Assembly (NCBI GenBank): GCA_038532735.1
Contig: JBCBAC010000014.1
Location: forward strand, 1-47,203
Source of the DNA: JAHTBL01 sp038532735
Lineage (GTDB): Bacteria; Pseudomonadota; Alphaproteobacteria; Rhodobacterales; Rhodobacteraceae
Direction: 5' to 3'
Length of the DNA: 47,203 bases
Position 1 is the first letter of the stretch. Each line of letters starts with the position of its first letter. A program made the translations under genes and the position numbers. Under the pieces are notes generated by a model. The model made no database searches. It was not told the DNA's origin and saw only the letters and a program-made list of their open reading frames with translations. Below, piece after piece: positions 27,332-35,422 of the stretch.

Positions 27332-28828
27332 CTAGCCCTGCCCGTCCAGAATTTCGCGAATTTTGGCGACCATCTGATCACGGGGCACTTCGAACTGCGA
27401 GGGGCGCTCCCGCCATTCTTCAAGCGTCGCATTCTCGGCAATCTGCGCGCCAAGGATCAGGTCCTTGATCTGCACCTTGCCGCTTGCCTTCTCGTCCGCG
27501 CCTTCGATCACAGCAACGGGCGATCCGCGCCGGTCTGCGTACTTCAGCTGATTGCCGAAGTTGCGCGGATTGCCCAGATAGACTTCCGCCCGGATACCAG
27601 CCTGCCGCAGTTCAGCGACCATCGTTTGGTAGTCGGCCATGCGGTCGCGGTCCATCACCGTGATCACGACCGGCCCTTGCGCGGCCCTTTCAAGACGGCC
27701 CTTTGCGTCAAGGGCCGCCAGCAAGCGATCCACGCCGATGGAGACGCCGGTGGCAGGCACCGTCTGACCCGTAAAGCGTTTGACCAGATCGTCATACCGC
27801 CCCCCGCCGGCGACGGAGCCGAACTGGCGTTTGCGGCCCTTGTCATCAAGAATGTCGAAGGTCAGTTCCGCTTCGTAAACTGGGCCGGTGTAATAGCCCA
27901 GACCCCGCACGACCGAGGGGTCAAGCTCGATCCGGTCGGGGCCATAACCTTGCGCATCCAGCAAAGCGGCGATCTCTTCCAGCTCATCCACGCCTTCGGT
28001 GCCGATCTGCGATCCTTGCACCAACTCGCGCAGCCGCGCGACGGTGTCAGTACCCGTTGCGCGTTTCGCCTCTATAAAACCAATCACGGTATCGGCTTGC
28101 GCGGCACTGAGGCCCGCGCCTTTCGTGTAGTCTCCGCTGTCGTCTTCGCGACCTTCGCCCAAAAGCGCGCGCACGCCGTCCAGACCAAGGCGATCCAACT
28201 TGTCGATGGCGCGCAGGACGATGCCGCGTTCCTCTTCGAACTTCTCAGGATCGGCGGGGTCCAGAACGCCCGCGACCTCCATCACACCGTTGAGCACTTT
28301 GCGGTTGTTCACGCGCACGATGTAATCGCCGCGCTCAATACCGACGGCTTCCAGCGTATCGCTGAGCATCGCGCAAATCTCGGCATCAGCGGCAACGGAA
28401 CCCGCGCCAACCGTGTCTGCATCACATTGATAAAACTGCCGGAACCGTCCGGGGCCGGGCTTTTCATTGCGCCAAACCGGGCCCATCGCATAGCGGCGAT
28501 AGGGCGTTGGCAGATCGTTGCGGTGCTGGGCGAAGACACGCGCGAGCGGGGCTGTCATGTCATACCGAAGCGCCAGCCAATCGCCGTCATCCTCCTCCTG
28601 CCAAGCAAAGACACCCTCGTTCGGGCGATCCACGTCGGGCAGGAATTTACCTAGCGCCTCGACCGTCTCGACCGCGCTTGTTTCCAACGCGTCAAAGCCA
28701 TAGCGATGATAGACCTCGGCAATCTGACGCAGCATTGCGGCCCGTGTGGTGACCTCTGCGCCGAAATAGTCGCGAAAGCCTTTGGGCGTCTGCGCCTTGG
28801 GGCGCGGCTGTTTCTTTTGTTTGGCCAT
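27332..28828 (-). CDS. hisS: histidyl-tRNA synthetase
   Basis: A 498-residue class II synthetase: motif 1 region near TPKGFRDYFGAEVTTRAAMLRQIAEVYHRYGFD, motif 2 PYRRYAMGPVWRNEKPGPGRFRQFYQCDADTVG and motif 3 GVSIGVDRLLAAL; the histidine-specific GLGYYTGPVYE motif is present near residue 310. The C-terminal anticodon-binding domain follows. It opens the hisS-hisZ-hisG unit, so tRNA charging and histidine synthesis are expressed together. Confidence 0.97.
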   Translation of the reverse strand: MAKQKKQPRPKAQTPKGFRDYFGAEVTTRAAMLRQIAEVYHRYGFDALETSAVETVEALGKFLPDVDRPNEGVFAWQEEDDGDWLALRYDMTAPLARVFAQHRNDLPTPYRRYAMGPVWRNEKPGPGRFRQFYQCDADTVGAGSVAADAEICAMLSDTLEAVGIERGDYIVRVNNRKVLNGVMEVAGVLDPADPEKFEEERGIVLRAIDKLDRLGLDGVRALLGEGREDDSGDYTKGAGLSAAQADTVIGFIEAKRATGTDTVARLRELVQGSQIGTEGVDELEEIAALLDAQGYGPDRIELDPSVVRGLGYYTGPVYEAELTFDILDDKGRKRQFGSVAGGGRYDDLVKRFTGQTVPATGVSIGVDRLLAALDAKGRLERAAQGPVVITVMDRDRMADYQTMVAELRQAGIRAEVYLGNPRNFGNQLKYADRRGSPVAVIEGADEKASGKVQIKDLILGAQIAENATLEEWRERPSQFEVPRDQMVAKIREILDGQG

Positions 28829-28946
28829 CGGTATCTCTCAAGGGCTGGCGTTTGCCGGGACGCTTACCCCGCCCGCGCGCGCGGGGCAAGTTGAGCCGAA
28901 GCCCACGATATGCCATGAGAGCCCCACCACCACAAAGGATACTGCC

Positions 28947-29144
28947 ATGAGTGTCGCGCTGGAAGAAACCGTCGCCCATCTGACCCGTGTTGTTGACGAA
29001 CTGTCTGATGTCGTGGCCCGGCAAGAGACCGAGATCACATTGCTCAAGCGGCGCTTGCAGATGGTGATGGAGCGCGAGGCGGAGCGGGAGTTCAGCGAAG
29101 GCGGGACCGTCCCGCTCGCGGACCAGAAGCCGCCGCATTATTGA
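28947..29144 (+). CDS. slyX: SlyX family protein
   Basis: A 65-residue coiled-coil protein: ETVAHLTRVVDELSDVVARQETEITLLKRRLQMV followed by the typical C-terminal PPHY. The ATG at 28947 has AAAGGA 7 bases upstream; an earlier in-frame start lacks a ribosome site and adds an unrelated tail. SlyX function is unknown. The gene is divergent from hisS and followed by tandem hairpins. Confidence 0.9.
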   Translation: MSVALEETVAHLTRVVDELSDVVARQETEITLLKRRLQMVMEREAEREFSEGGTVPLADQKPPHY

Positions 29145-29154
29145 GAGATTGGGG

Positions 29155-29203
29155 CAAAACTCTTCTGAAGAGTTTTGAGGCAAAAGTTTTTTGAAAACTT
29201 TTT
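29155..29203 (+). terminator. tandem hairpins after slyX (dispersed repeat, copy 2)
   Basis: Hairpin A: CAAAACTCTTC (29155-29165) with GAAGAGTTTTG (29167-29177). Hairpin B: AAAAGTTTT (29182-29190) with AAAACTTTT (29194-29202) and a following T. Same layout as 22662-22706. Confidence 0.75.
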
Positions 29204-29419
29204 GGTGACGAGTGCGCTTGGTGTCTCCGTCCGGGACATGGATTGCTTCACACCGTCGTTTCTAAAATCACGCAAGACCTCGTCACAGGCCTGTGATGTG
29301 CGTTGGTGCACATATCACAGGATCACCGTGCGCGTTTTCAGATCGCTCACCCAATGCCATCTCTCTGTCATCGGAAGCGCAAGCCTCCACACACACAACA
29401 CACATAAAGGACTAATAAA
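29204..29419 (+). promoter_or_regulatory. upstream region of the small exported protein with two palindromes
   Basis: TCACAGGCCTGTGA (29283-29296) is a perfect 14-bp palindrome. It overlaps a second inverted repeat: TGTGAT-GTGC (29292-29301) against GCAC-AT-ATCACA (29308-29319). Both have TGTGA/TCACA half sites like CRP/FNR-class operators. No convincing -10/-35 was found. AAAGGAC precedes the start codon. Confidence 0.45.
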
Positions 29420-29671
29420 ATGAAATTCGCTCTTATCTCCGCCCTCGTCGTCGCTGCTGCTCCGGCCTTTGCTGACGTCACCTCGCCTGCTGAAATCAAT
29501 GCCGAGCATGGCTTTGAAACCTCCTTCGTTGCATCCAACGATCTGGGTAAGACCTCCCCTGCTGAGATCGCCGGTGAAGGCAGCGTCGGTGGCGATGTAA
29601 TCTCCACGCAGAACGTGGACGTGTCGGCCAAGCTGGGTGTCACCTCGGCTGCTGAGCTGGCTGCACGCTAA
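29420..29671 (+). CDS. small exported protein with TSPAEI repeats
   Basis: An 83-residue protein with a clear signal peptide (MKFALISALVVAAAPAFA, cleavage after Ala18). The mature 65 residues hold three related short motifs: VTSPAEIN (20-27), KTSPAEIA (44-51) and VTSAAELA (74-81). There are no cysteines and no membrane segment, so it is probably periplasmic or secreted. The last 16 codons are identical in DNA to the fragment at 1-53, so at least two copies exist nearby. I do not recognise a function; a structural or host-interaction role would be a guess. Confidence 0.8.
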   Translation: MKFALISALVVAAAPAFADVTSPAEINAEHGFETSFVASNDLGKTSPAEIAGEGSVGGDVISTQNVDVSAKLGVTSAAELAAR

Positions 29672-29778
29672 GATCCAAGACACCTCGCGCTGCGGTCCCC
29701 TCCCTGCTGCAGCGCGGGCCTGACAACGCGCCTCCTACCCACGAGATTGGTTGCAAGACCGCAAAAGGTGCGTTGTGG

Positions 29779-29815
29779 AAAACCGGTTCCAGCGAGAAGC
29801 TGGGGCCGGTTTTTT
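29779..29815. terminator. strong terminator between convergent genes
   Basis: Arms AAAACCGGTTCCAGC (29779-29793) and GCTGGGGCCGGTTTT (29799-29813) pair over 15 bp with two G:T wobbles, loop GAGAA, followed by TT. The A-start gives a T-run on the minus strand as well, so it can serve both the exported-protein gene and the PopZ-like gene. A second inverted repeat, CGCGCTGC/GCAGCGCG (29686-29716), lies closer to the exported-protein stop but has no T-run. Confidence 0.85.
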
Positions 29816-29830
29816 ACGTCTAGGGGAGGA

Positions 29831-30718
29831 CTAGTCGAAGTCTTTGCTGCCCACGATCCGGTGAATTTCCCGGCGGACCAGTTTGCGGACATTGCGCGTG
29901 ATGCGCGCACCCAACGCGCCTTGCAGTTCTTGCCGGACGAGTTCAGACACCATCTCTCGCAGCGCCTCTTCATCAAGCCTTGCGTCATCTTCCGTCGCAA
30001 AGCCTTCGAAGACATCATCGTCGGCTTGCACATCAATGTCACTGGGCGCGTCTTCCGGTTCCTCCTCTGCCTCAAGAACAGAGTCTGACGCCGGGGCGGA
30101 GACGGGAATTTCCTCTGGCTCGACCGTCTCCCAGATATCCGCCACGCTGGAGGATAGCGCAGATGGTGTATTCTCGTCGCTATCGTCAAGCCCGTCCGGG
30201 TCCCAGCTTTCCTCTTGCTGAGCGACGGCAGCTTCCAGTTCCGCAATGCGGGATTCGAGAGGGTCTGCGGCAGGTGCGCTGCCCATTTCAACAACCTCAG
30301 CCTCTAGCGGATCGACCGGAACATCCTCAAACATCGGTGCATCGGGGGTGTCATCCTCCGACGCGGCCTCTTCTACGGGCGCATGGTCCTGGATCGTGGT
30401 GTGATCGTCCTCAAAAAACGCATCGGCCTCTTCAAAAAGGCTGTCTGTCTCTTCGGACGGCGCGGCGCCGTTCTCTGAATCTGTAAGATCATCGTCCGAC
30501 ACTTCCTCCGCATGATCTACAAGGTCTTCGACCGACTCGGCCTCATCCTGATCCAAGTCATCGTCCTGTACGCGGAAATCAGGGGTCAGAACCAAACGAT
30601 CCGGCGCGGCCGAAGACGCGGATACGCCTTTTTCAGAAGGGCGCGGGTCATCCGATACCAGTTTCCTGATCGACGACAGCACGTCTTCGATTTCCACATT
30701 CGTTACCGGATCGGACAT
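29831..30718 (-). CDS. PopZ-like (DUF2497) polar organising protein
   Basis: A 295-residue protein with three parts: a short N-terminal helix (VEIEDVLSSIRKLVSDD, about 7-23), a long acidic, Asp/Glu/Ser/Pro-rich low-complexity middle (about 25-240), and a C-terminal helical block (EEALREMVSELVRQELQGAL then VRKLVRREIHRIV, about 248-292). This is the layout of PopZ, which forms a polar hub anchoring the chromosome and cell-cycle proteins in Caulobacter. The match is by layout and by the two conserved helices, not by overall identity. It is in line with tolC and the Pcm-like gene. Confidence 0.7.
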   Translation of the reverse strand: MSDPVTNVEIEDVLSSIRKLVSDDPRPSEKGVSASSAAPDRLVLTPDFRVQDDDLDQDEAESVEDLVDHAEEVSDDDLTDSENGAAPSEETDSLFEEADAFFEDDHTTIQDHAPVEEAASEDDTPDAPMFEDVPVDPLEAEVVEMGSAPAADPLESRIAELEAAVAQQEESWDPDGLDDSDENTPSALSSSVADIWETVEPEEIPVSAPASDSVLEAEEEPEDAPSDIDVQADDDVFEGFATEDDARLDEEALREMVSELVRQELQGALGARITRNVRKLVRREIHRIVGSKDFD

Positions 30719-30815
30719 TGTTTATCCTGCTTTGGCCTCGGCTCAACTTTAGCCGCAGCGGCAAGCTCAGACAACCGGTGATGAAAATTGTGCAGAGTTT
30801 TCCGCACCGACCACC

Positions 30816-32189
30816 TTAGTCGCGATTGAGCGCCCGCAACACTTTATCAAGCTGCTGTCCCTGCCGGCTGGTAAAGGTCGGCGCATTCTTGACGGCGTTG
30901 TAATATGCAGCAGGATCATAGGCTTGCACGTTCAGGTTGAGATGATCGGCCGTCAGCAGCCCCATAGAGGAGAGCACGGTATAGGCCGCCACAGTTTCCT
31001 GCGTGGCAGCACTTACGGCGCTGGCACGCGCGTCCAGAAGCTCTTGTTCAGCGTTAAGCACGTCAAGGGTCGTGCGGGCGCCCAATGTAGCCTCTTCGCG
31101 CACACCTTCGAAAGCCACCTGAGCGGCACGAATCTGGCGGGCAACAGCCTGACGGTTGGCGCTGGCAGACCGCAACTGAGCAAACGCGTTGCCCACATTC
31201 TGGCTGACCTGATCGCTGACTATGTGCACATTGGCGCGGGCCGCAACAGCGCGTTGCTGCGCTTGACGGACGAGAGAACTCAGCTCCCCCCCGCGGTAAA
31301 TCGGGCCACCGAAGTTCAGCGTCAGCGTTTCATCGCCGTTCCTGTTTTCATCCCACGTCGCAGTGCCTTGCGCGCTGAGTGTGGGCAGCAAGGCCGCCTT
31401 CGCCACACCGATATTCAGATCGGCAGCGGAGACCTCGTGCTGGGCTTGCTGCAAATCGGGATGCCCGGTCAGGGCGACCCGCTTTGCTTCGGCCTCGGAA
31501 CTGGCGGTCTGCGGCAGACCGCGCGGCGGCACAAGGCGGCCCGGCAAACGGCCCACAGCGGTCAGATACTCCTCTCGCGCAATGTCGAGATTGCCGCGCG
31601 CCAAGGCCAACTCAGCCCGGGCAGAGGCAAGCCGCGCCTCAGCCTGAGCCACATCTGTGCGCGTCACCTCGCCTACCTCAAAACGGTCGCGGGCGGCGCG
31701 CAATTCTTGCGTGATCAGCCGCACGTTGTTTTGACGAAGCGCCAGAATTTCGGAATCGCGGCGCACATTCATGAACGCCTCAACCGCGCGCAGCAAGATG
31801 GATTGTTCCGTCGAAACAAGACCTTGGCGTGTCGCCAAAACCAGCTCCTTGCGCGATTCAATCCCCAATTGGCGACGCCCGGAATCCCACAGAACCAATT
31901 CGGCGGTCAGCTGGATCGTGCTATTGATGCTATCCTGCATGAAAGGCTGCGGATTTGTGTAGCGGGTGGAATAGACCCAATTGATGATCGGACGCAGCGC
32001 CGCGACCGACTGCGCGACATCCTCATCCGCAACACGCAGTAGGGCACGTTGCTGATCCAGCAGACCGCTCGTCTCATAGGCGCCCACCAGCGCATCCGCG
32101 AGAGTTTCGGCTTTGACCACTGCGGCAGCCCCCATCGCAGCAATCACGGTAGCACTCATCACGGTTGACCTGATCACTTTGCGCAGCAT
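30816..32189 (-). CDS. tolC: TolC family outer membrane efflux protein
   Basis: The 457-residue protein has a signal peptide (up to about Ala27; AAAVVKAETLADAL). Two OEP repeats are visible, each with long helices: ARDRFEVGEVTRTDVAQAEARLASARAELALARGNL and the corresponding EGVREEATLGARTTLDVLNAEQELLDARASAVSA. TolC trimers form the outer channel of type I secretion and multidrug pumps. It lies between the PopZ-like gene and a Pcm-like gene on the same strand. Confidence 0.93.
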   Translation of the reverse strand: MLRKVIRSTVMSATVIAAMGAAAVVKAETLADALVGAYETSGLLDQQRALLRVADEDVAQSVAALRPIINWVYSTRYTNPQPFMQDSINSTIQLTAELVLWDSGRRQLGIESRKELVLATRQGLVSTEQSILLRAVEAFMNVRRDSEILALRQNNVRLITQELRAARDRFEVGEVTRTDVAQAEARLASARAELALARGNLDIAREEYLTAVGRLPGRLVPPRGLPQTASSEAEAKRVALTGHPDLQQAQHEVSAADLNIGVAKAALLPTLSAQGTATWDENRNGDETLTLNFGGPIYRGGELSSLVRQAQQRAVAARANVHIVSDQVSQNVGNAFAQLRSASANRQAVARQIRAAQVAFEGVREEATLGARTTLDVLNAEQELLDARASAVSAATQETVAAYTVLSSMGLLTADHLNLNVQAYDPAAYYNAVKNAPTFTSRQGQQLDKVLRALNRD

Positions 32190-32285
32190 GCTCTGTCCTC
32201 GTTTTTGGTGAGCCGCGTTAATGCGTGCTCTTTACCATTGGGGTGGCAAGGGAGTCGCCGCTCCCGGCCAATCGCCGATAGCATA

Positions 32286-32315
32286 GATCATTGCATTTTT
32301 TTTACTAGAATGATC
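32286..32315 (-). repeat. inverted repeat between tolC and the Pcm-like gene
   Basis: GATCATT (32286-32292) and AATGATC (32309-32315) flank an A/T-rich spacer containing eight T. It may belong to the tolC promoter or act as a weak terminator of the Pcm-like gene on the minus strand; not resolved. Confidence 0.35.
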
Positions 32316-32354
32316 GGTTCAAAAAAATTGTTTCAGCGCGAATATGCGCGTGGA

Positions 32355-33008
32355 TCACAACTCAAATGCAGTCGCGGCCTCAAACCCGTCCAGAACCGGA
32401 GCGCCCGCATTGAAGGTATCGCGCCAGCTGATCGCACCGTCGATCTTATAGCCGACCCGTACCACGCCCAGCGCCCCTTCGGCAAAGAGCGCGCAGATCC
32501 GACCGTTTTCCTTGAGCTGATCGCTGAGGCTTTCGGGCAACGTCTCGACAGCGCCTTGCAGGATAATGACGTCGTAGGGACCATGCTCTGCCGCACCATC
32601 TGCAAGCGCGCCGACCTCAACCATTGCGTTATCCACGTCGTGGTCACTCAAGGTGGCTTGCGCATCCTCGGCCATACTCGCGTCGCTCTCCAGACCGATC
32701 ACAGCTTGCGCCATGCGCGCAATTACAGCGGTCGAGTAGCCCAGACCACACCCGATATCGAGCACCAGCTCATCGTTGGCGATGTCCAGCGCATCCAGCA
32801 TCTTGGCCAAGGTCCGCGGCTCAAAAATGACGCGATTCTGGCCGAGCGGCAGGTTTTCCCCGATATAAGCGGTGTCTCGCAACTGGCGCGGCACATATGC
32901 TTCGCGTGGCACTGTGAGCATCGCGTCGATGATGGGAAATTTGGTGACATCAGAGGGCCGAACTTGCGTGTCGACCATCATTGTGCGGCGTGTGGCGTTG
33001 TCGGACAT
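32355..33008 (-). CDS. protein-L-isoaspartate O-methyltransferase family protein
   Basis: The 217-residue SAM-dependent methyltransferase of the Pcm family has the N-terminal MMVDTQVRPSDVTKFPIIDAMLTVPREAYVP, motif I LVLDIGCGLGYSTAVIARMA, VIGLESD, and DVIILQGAVETLPESLSDQL. Its N-terminal segment lacks the usual Pcm Ser/Thr loop, so repair of isoaspartyl residues is uncertain. The ATG at 33008 gives the common start MSDNATRR; ATG 33020 would add four residues. It is upstream of tolC on the same strand, 165 bases apart. Confidence 0.85.
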   Translation of the reverse strand: MSDNATRRTMMVDTQVRPSDVTKFPIIDAMLTVPREAYVPRQLRDTAYIGENLPLGQNRVIFEPRTLAKMLDALDIANDELVLDIGCGLGYSTAVIARMAQAVIGLESDASMAEDAQATLSDHDVDNAMVEVGALADGAAEHGPYDVIILQGAVETLPESLSDQLKENGRICALFAEGALGVVRVGYKIDGAISWRDTFNAGAPVLDGFEAATAFEL

Positions 33009-33137
33009 GCGGTGTTCCATTCAGACAGATCAGGCTGGACGATCCCTTGCCACACCTGACCGCGCCGGGCAACGCCCAAGCGCCGATAACCACCTTGCAC
33101 GCCCCTTTGCCTTGCGCTAGTTGAAGCGCACCATTGC

Positions 33138-33211
33138 GGCGAGTTGGCGGAGTGGTGACGCAGCGGATTGCAAATCCGTGTACACCGGTTCGATTCCGGT
33201 ACTCGCCTCCA
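33138..33211 (+). tRNA. tRNA-Cys (GCA)
   Basis: Acceptor arms GGCGAGT (33138-33144) and ACTCGCC (33201-33207) pair perfectly; discriminator T, then encoded CCA (33209-33211). Anticodon GCA is at 33170-33172 within GGATTGCAAATCC, and the T arm is CCGGTTCGATTCCGG. It is the probable attachment site of the island: an integrase gene follows directly. Confidence 0.97.
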
Positions 33212-33261
33212 CAAACTCAAAAAATTAGTGATTTCAGATATATCCTTTGATATTATGGTGT

Positions 33262-33310
33262 TGGCCACGCTCTTTGGGCCACATACTGGGACACATTGCG
33301 GTACACATGA
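33262..33310 (+). repeat. four near-direct repeats in front of the integrase
   Basis: TGGCCACGCTCTT (33262), TGGGCCACATAC (33275), TGGGACACATTG (33287) and CGGTACACATGA (33299) follow head to tail with a 12-13 base period. The last contains the integrase ATG. They may be arm-type integrase or excisionase binding sites, or a coding repeat if translation starts further upstream. Confidence 0.5.
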
Positions 33311-34671
33311 CGAAGTTTCTCACCAAGAGAGGCGACACCTATTACTTCAAAAGGAGGGTTCCGCAGGACCTACATGAAGTAGTCGGCAAGAATGTTTGGA
33401 AGGAGAGCCTTAGGACCGGGGATCGGCTGGAGGCAGAAATCCGTTGTCGCAGCACCGCTGTCACTAAAGACAAACTCATTCGAACACTACGGGAAACCGA
33501 AAAGTCGAAGCAGCCTGACTCCTCTTCCGAGATGTACATGGATGAAGCAGGAAACTTGATGCTTGCGTCATCTCATCCTTACTTTGTTCACCGGCGATCT
33601 GGTCGAAGTCTGTCCGACATGTTTGACGAGTATGTTGAAAACAGTTCACTGGCCACTTCTAGCGAGGAAGCCTTCAGACTAGGCGTTCTCCGCTTCGTCC
33701 AAGTGTGTGGAGATAAAGACGTTGTGTTTGTTGATCGCTATGACGCCGAAAAATTCCGCGACATACTCCGCAGGATACCCGTTCGACCACCTGACAACAT
33801 CAGGTCCATGAAGGTTATCGATCAGGCAGACTGGGCCGATGTCCATGATGTCAAAAGACTTGCCCAAAGCACCGTTACCAGGAACATGCTAGGTGTCAGC
33901 CTCACTCTTGACTATGCGTTTGAACAAACAGCGGCGTTCCGTGACAGAAAGTGGACGAACCCATTCGCGGGGTTCCTAACACGAGGCAAAAAGGCGCAAC
34001 GGGATAAGCGGGTTCGCTTTTCCGAAGAACAAATCAATTTGGTGTTCAGTAAAGCAGTCTACACGACGGCCAACACCGCCGCGCGGTTCTGGATTCCGCT
34101 GCTGCTTCTTTATACCGGTGCTCGTCTGGATGAAGTTGCACAGACACTAATAAATGAGGTGAAGTTGAGTCCGATACCACATCTAGACTTCGACAGCAGT
34201 GAAGAGCGCACAGGAAAGACCGAAGCAGCCCGCAGGTATATACCGATACATAACGATTTGATCGAACTTGGGTTCATCAAGTATGTTGAGGCAGCAAGAC
34301 GGCGCGGAGATTTCTGGCTATTTCCTGAGCTAAGTCATGAACGAGGAAAGGAGAGGGCGAGTAAAATATCTCAGCACTTCATGCGATCCTATCGCAAATA
34401 CGGAACAGACAAGCCTTCAACCGGACTAGCAAACACAAAGATAACAACTCACAGCCTTAGGCATCGGTTCGAACATATCGCACTAAAGTCCGGCGTCCCG
34501 CTGTGGCAAGTTGACTTATTCGTGGGTCATCACGTCGGCGAAGTCGGCGTCAGCGTCTACGCAGACGAGCTAAAGCGCGACGCCGAAGCATTGAAAAACA
34601 TGGTCTTGGATCAGGTCCCTTTCCCAGATGTGATGTGGATGAAGGTCTTGGCTGAGCAGTTTTACAGATAG
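33307..34671 (+). CDS. tyrosine recombinase / phage-type integrase
   Basis: The 454-residue protein starts MTKFLTKRGDTYYFKRRVPQDL, the N-terminal domain seen in many Rhodobacterales island integrases. The catalytic domain shows Arg in LLYTGARLDEVAQTLI, the HxxR motif in THSLRHRFEHI, His in VGHHVGEVGVSVY and the nucleophile Tyr in that last motif. It should catalyse integration and excision at tRNA-Cys. The start was set at 33307; a frame open from 33247 would add a repetitive segment (LGHILGHIAVHM) from the 12-base repeats. The gene ends 22 bases before the convergent protease gene. Confidence 0.93.
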   Translation: MTKFLTKRGDTYYFKRRVPQDLHEVVGKNVWKESLRTGDRLEAEIRCRSTAVTKDKLIRTLRETEKSKQPDSSSEMYMDEAGNLMLASSHPYFVHRRSGRSLSDMFDEYVENSSLATSSEEAFRLGVLRFVQVCGDKDVVFVDRYDAEKFRDILRRIPVRPPDNIRSMKVIDQADWADVHDVKRLAQSTVTRNMLGVSLTLDYAFEQTAAFRDRKWTNPFAGFLTRGKKAQRDKRVRFSEEQINLVFSKAVYTTANTAARFWIPLLLLYTGARLDEVAQTLINEVKLSPIPHLDFDSSEERTGKTEAARRYIPIHNDLIELGFIKYVEAARRRGDFWLFPELSHERGKERASKISQHFMRSYRKYGTDKPSTGLANTKITTHSLRHRFEHIALKSGVPLWQVDLFVGHHVGEVGVSVYADELKRDAEALKNMVLDQVPFPDVMWMKVLAEQFYR

Positions 34672-34693
34672 TGTTATTGACTCTACCAGACTG

Positions 34694-35422
34694 CTAGTCA
34701 GCAAGAAGCAACTCAGCAAGACCATCGAGACTTTGCTTGGTCCGTCGCCAATTGCCACCGTGAGTGTCAACGAGTTTCCAGAACTCGGCCCCATGGTCGT
34801 GGTGCTTTAGGTGCGCCATCTCATGGATCAGAACATAGTCGATGCAGTTGCGTGGTGCCTTCACCAGGTGCGGATTGATGATGATCTCACCAGAAGGGGA
34901 ACAGCTTCCCCATTGACGGGACATTTCTAGGAGGCGGAAAGACGGTGGTGTGTCCACCCAGGGCAAAGTCGTGGTCAGGCCGTCAATGCGTCGGCTCAGA
35001 TAGTCACGACCTTTCACCCGATACCAGGCCCTCAGACGGCCTCTGACATCATCCTGTGCGCCGTTCGCGGTCTGCACTTCAAGTCGGTTGCCCCGCAGCC
35101 GTGCAGGCCCTGGCTTGCCATCAACAGGGATGACCTTGAGCATGTATCGACGGCCTAGGTATAGCACCTGTTCGCCGGATACGTATTCCTTGGGCCGGAC
35201 ATGGGCATATCTCTCTCTGGCTTCGCTCACATGCCCCACCACCCAGCGGGCCCGCTTCTGCACGGCGGCCTTTATGTTGTCATCGGAGAACCCTGGTGGG
35301 GCATCGACGGCCACTGAGCCATCAGGGTTGACGTGGATGGCGACACGGGACCGACGGGTTTCATCCACATTGACCTGATAGGGAATGCGATCATCGCCAT
35401 ATGCCAAGACAAAACCTGTCAT
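34694..35422 (-). CDS. YgjP-type (DUF45) zinc metalloprotease
   Basis: A 242-residue protein with the zincin motif HEMAHLKHHDHG near residue 193-204 and a distal MSRQWGSCSPSGEIIINPHLVKAP, the YgjP/DUF45 signature (SprT/WSS1-like fold). Members are often encoded beside type I restriction genes, but their role there is unknown; cleavage of DNA-bound proteins is a possibility from the WSS1 relation. The ATG overlaps the hsdR stop by 4 bases, making it the last gene of the operon. Confidence 0.9.
   Translation of the reverse strand: MTGFVLAYGDDRIPYQVNVDETRRSRVAIHVNPDGSVAVDAPPGFSDDNIKAAVQKRARWVVGHVSEARERYAHVRPKEYVSGEQVLYLGRRYMLKVIPVDGKPGPARLRGNRLEVQTANGAQDDVRGRLRAWYRVKGRDYLSRRIDGLTTTLPWVDTPPSFRLLEMSRQWGSCSPSGEIIINPHLVKAPRNCIDYVLIHEMAHLKHHDHGAEFWKLVDTHGGNWRRTKQSLDGLAELLLAD

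Noticed and set aside
29686..29716. Terminator of the exported-protein gene (CGCGCTGC/GCAGCGCG)
   Set aside because: No T-run follows; a much better terminator is at 29779-29815. Kept only as a remark.
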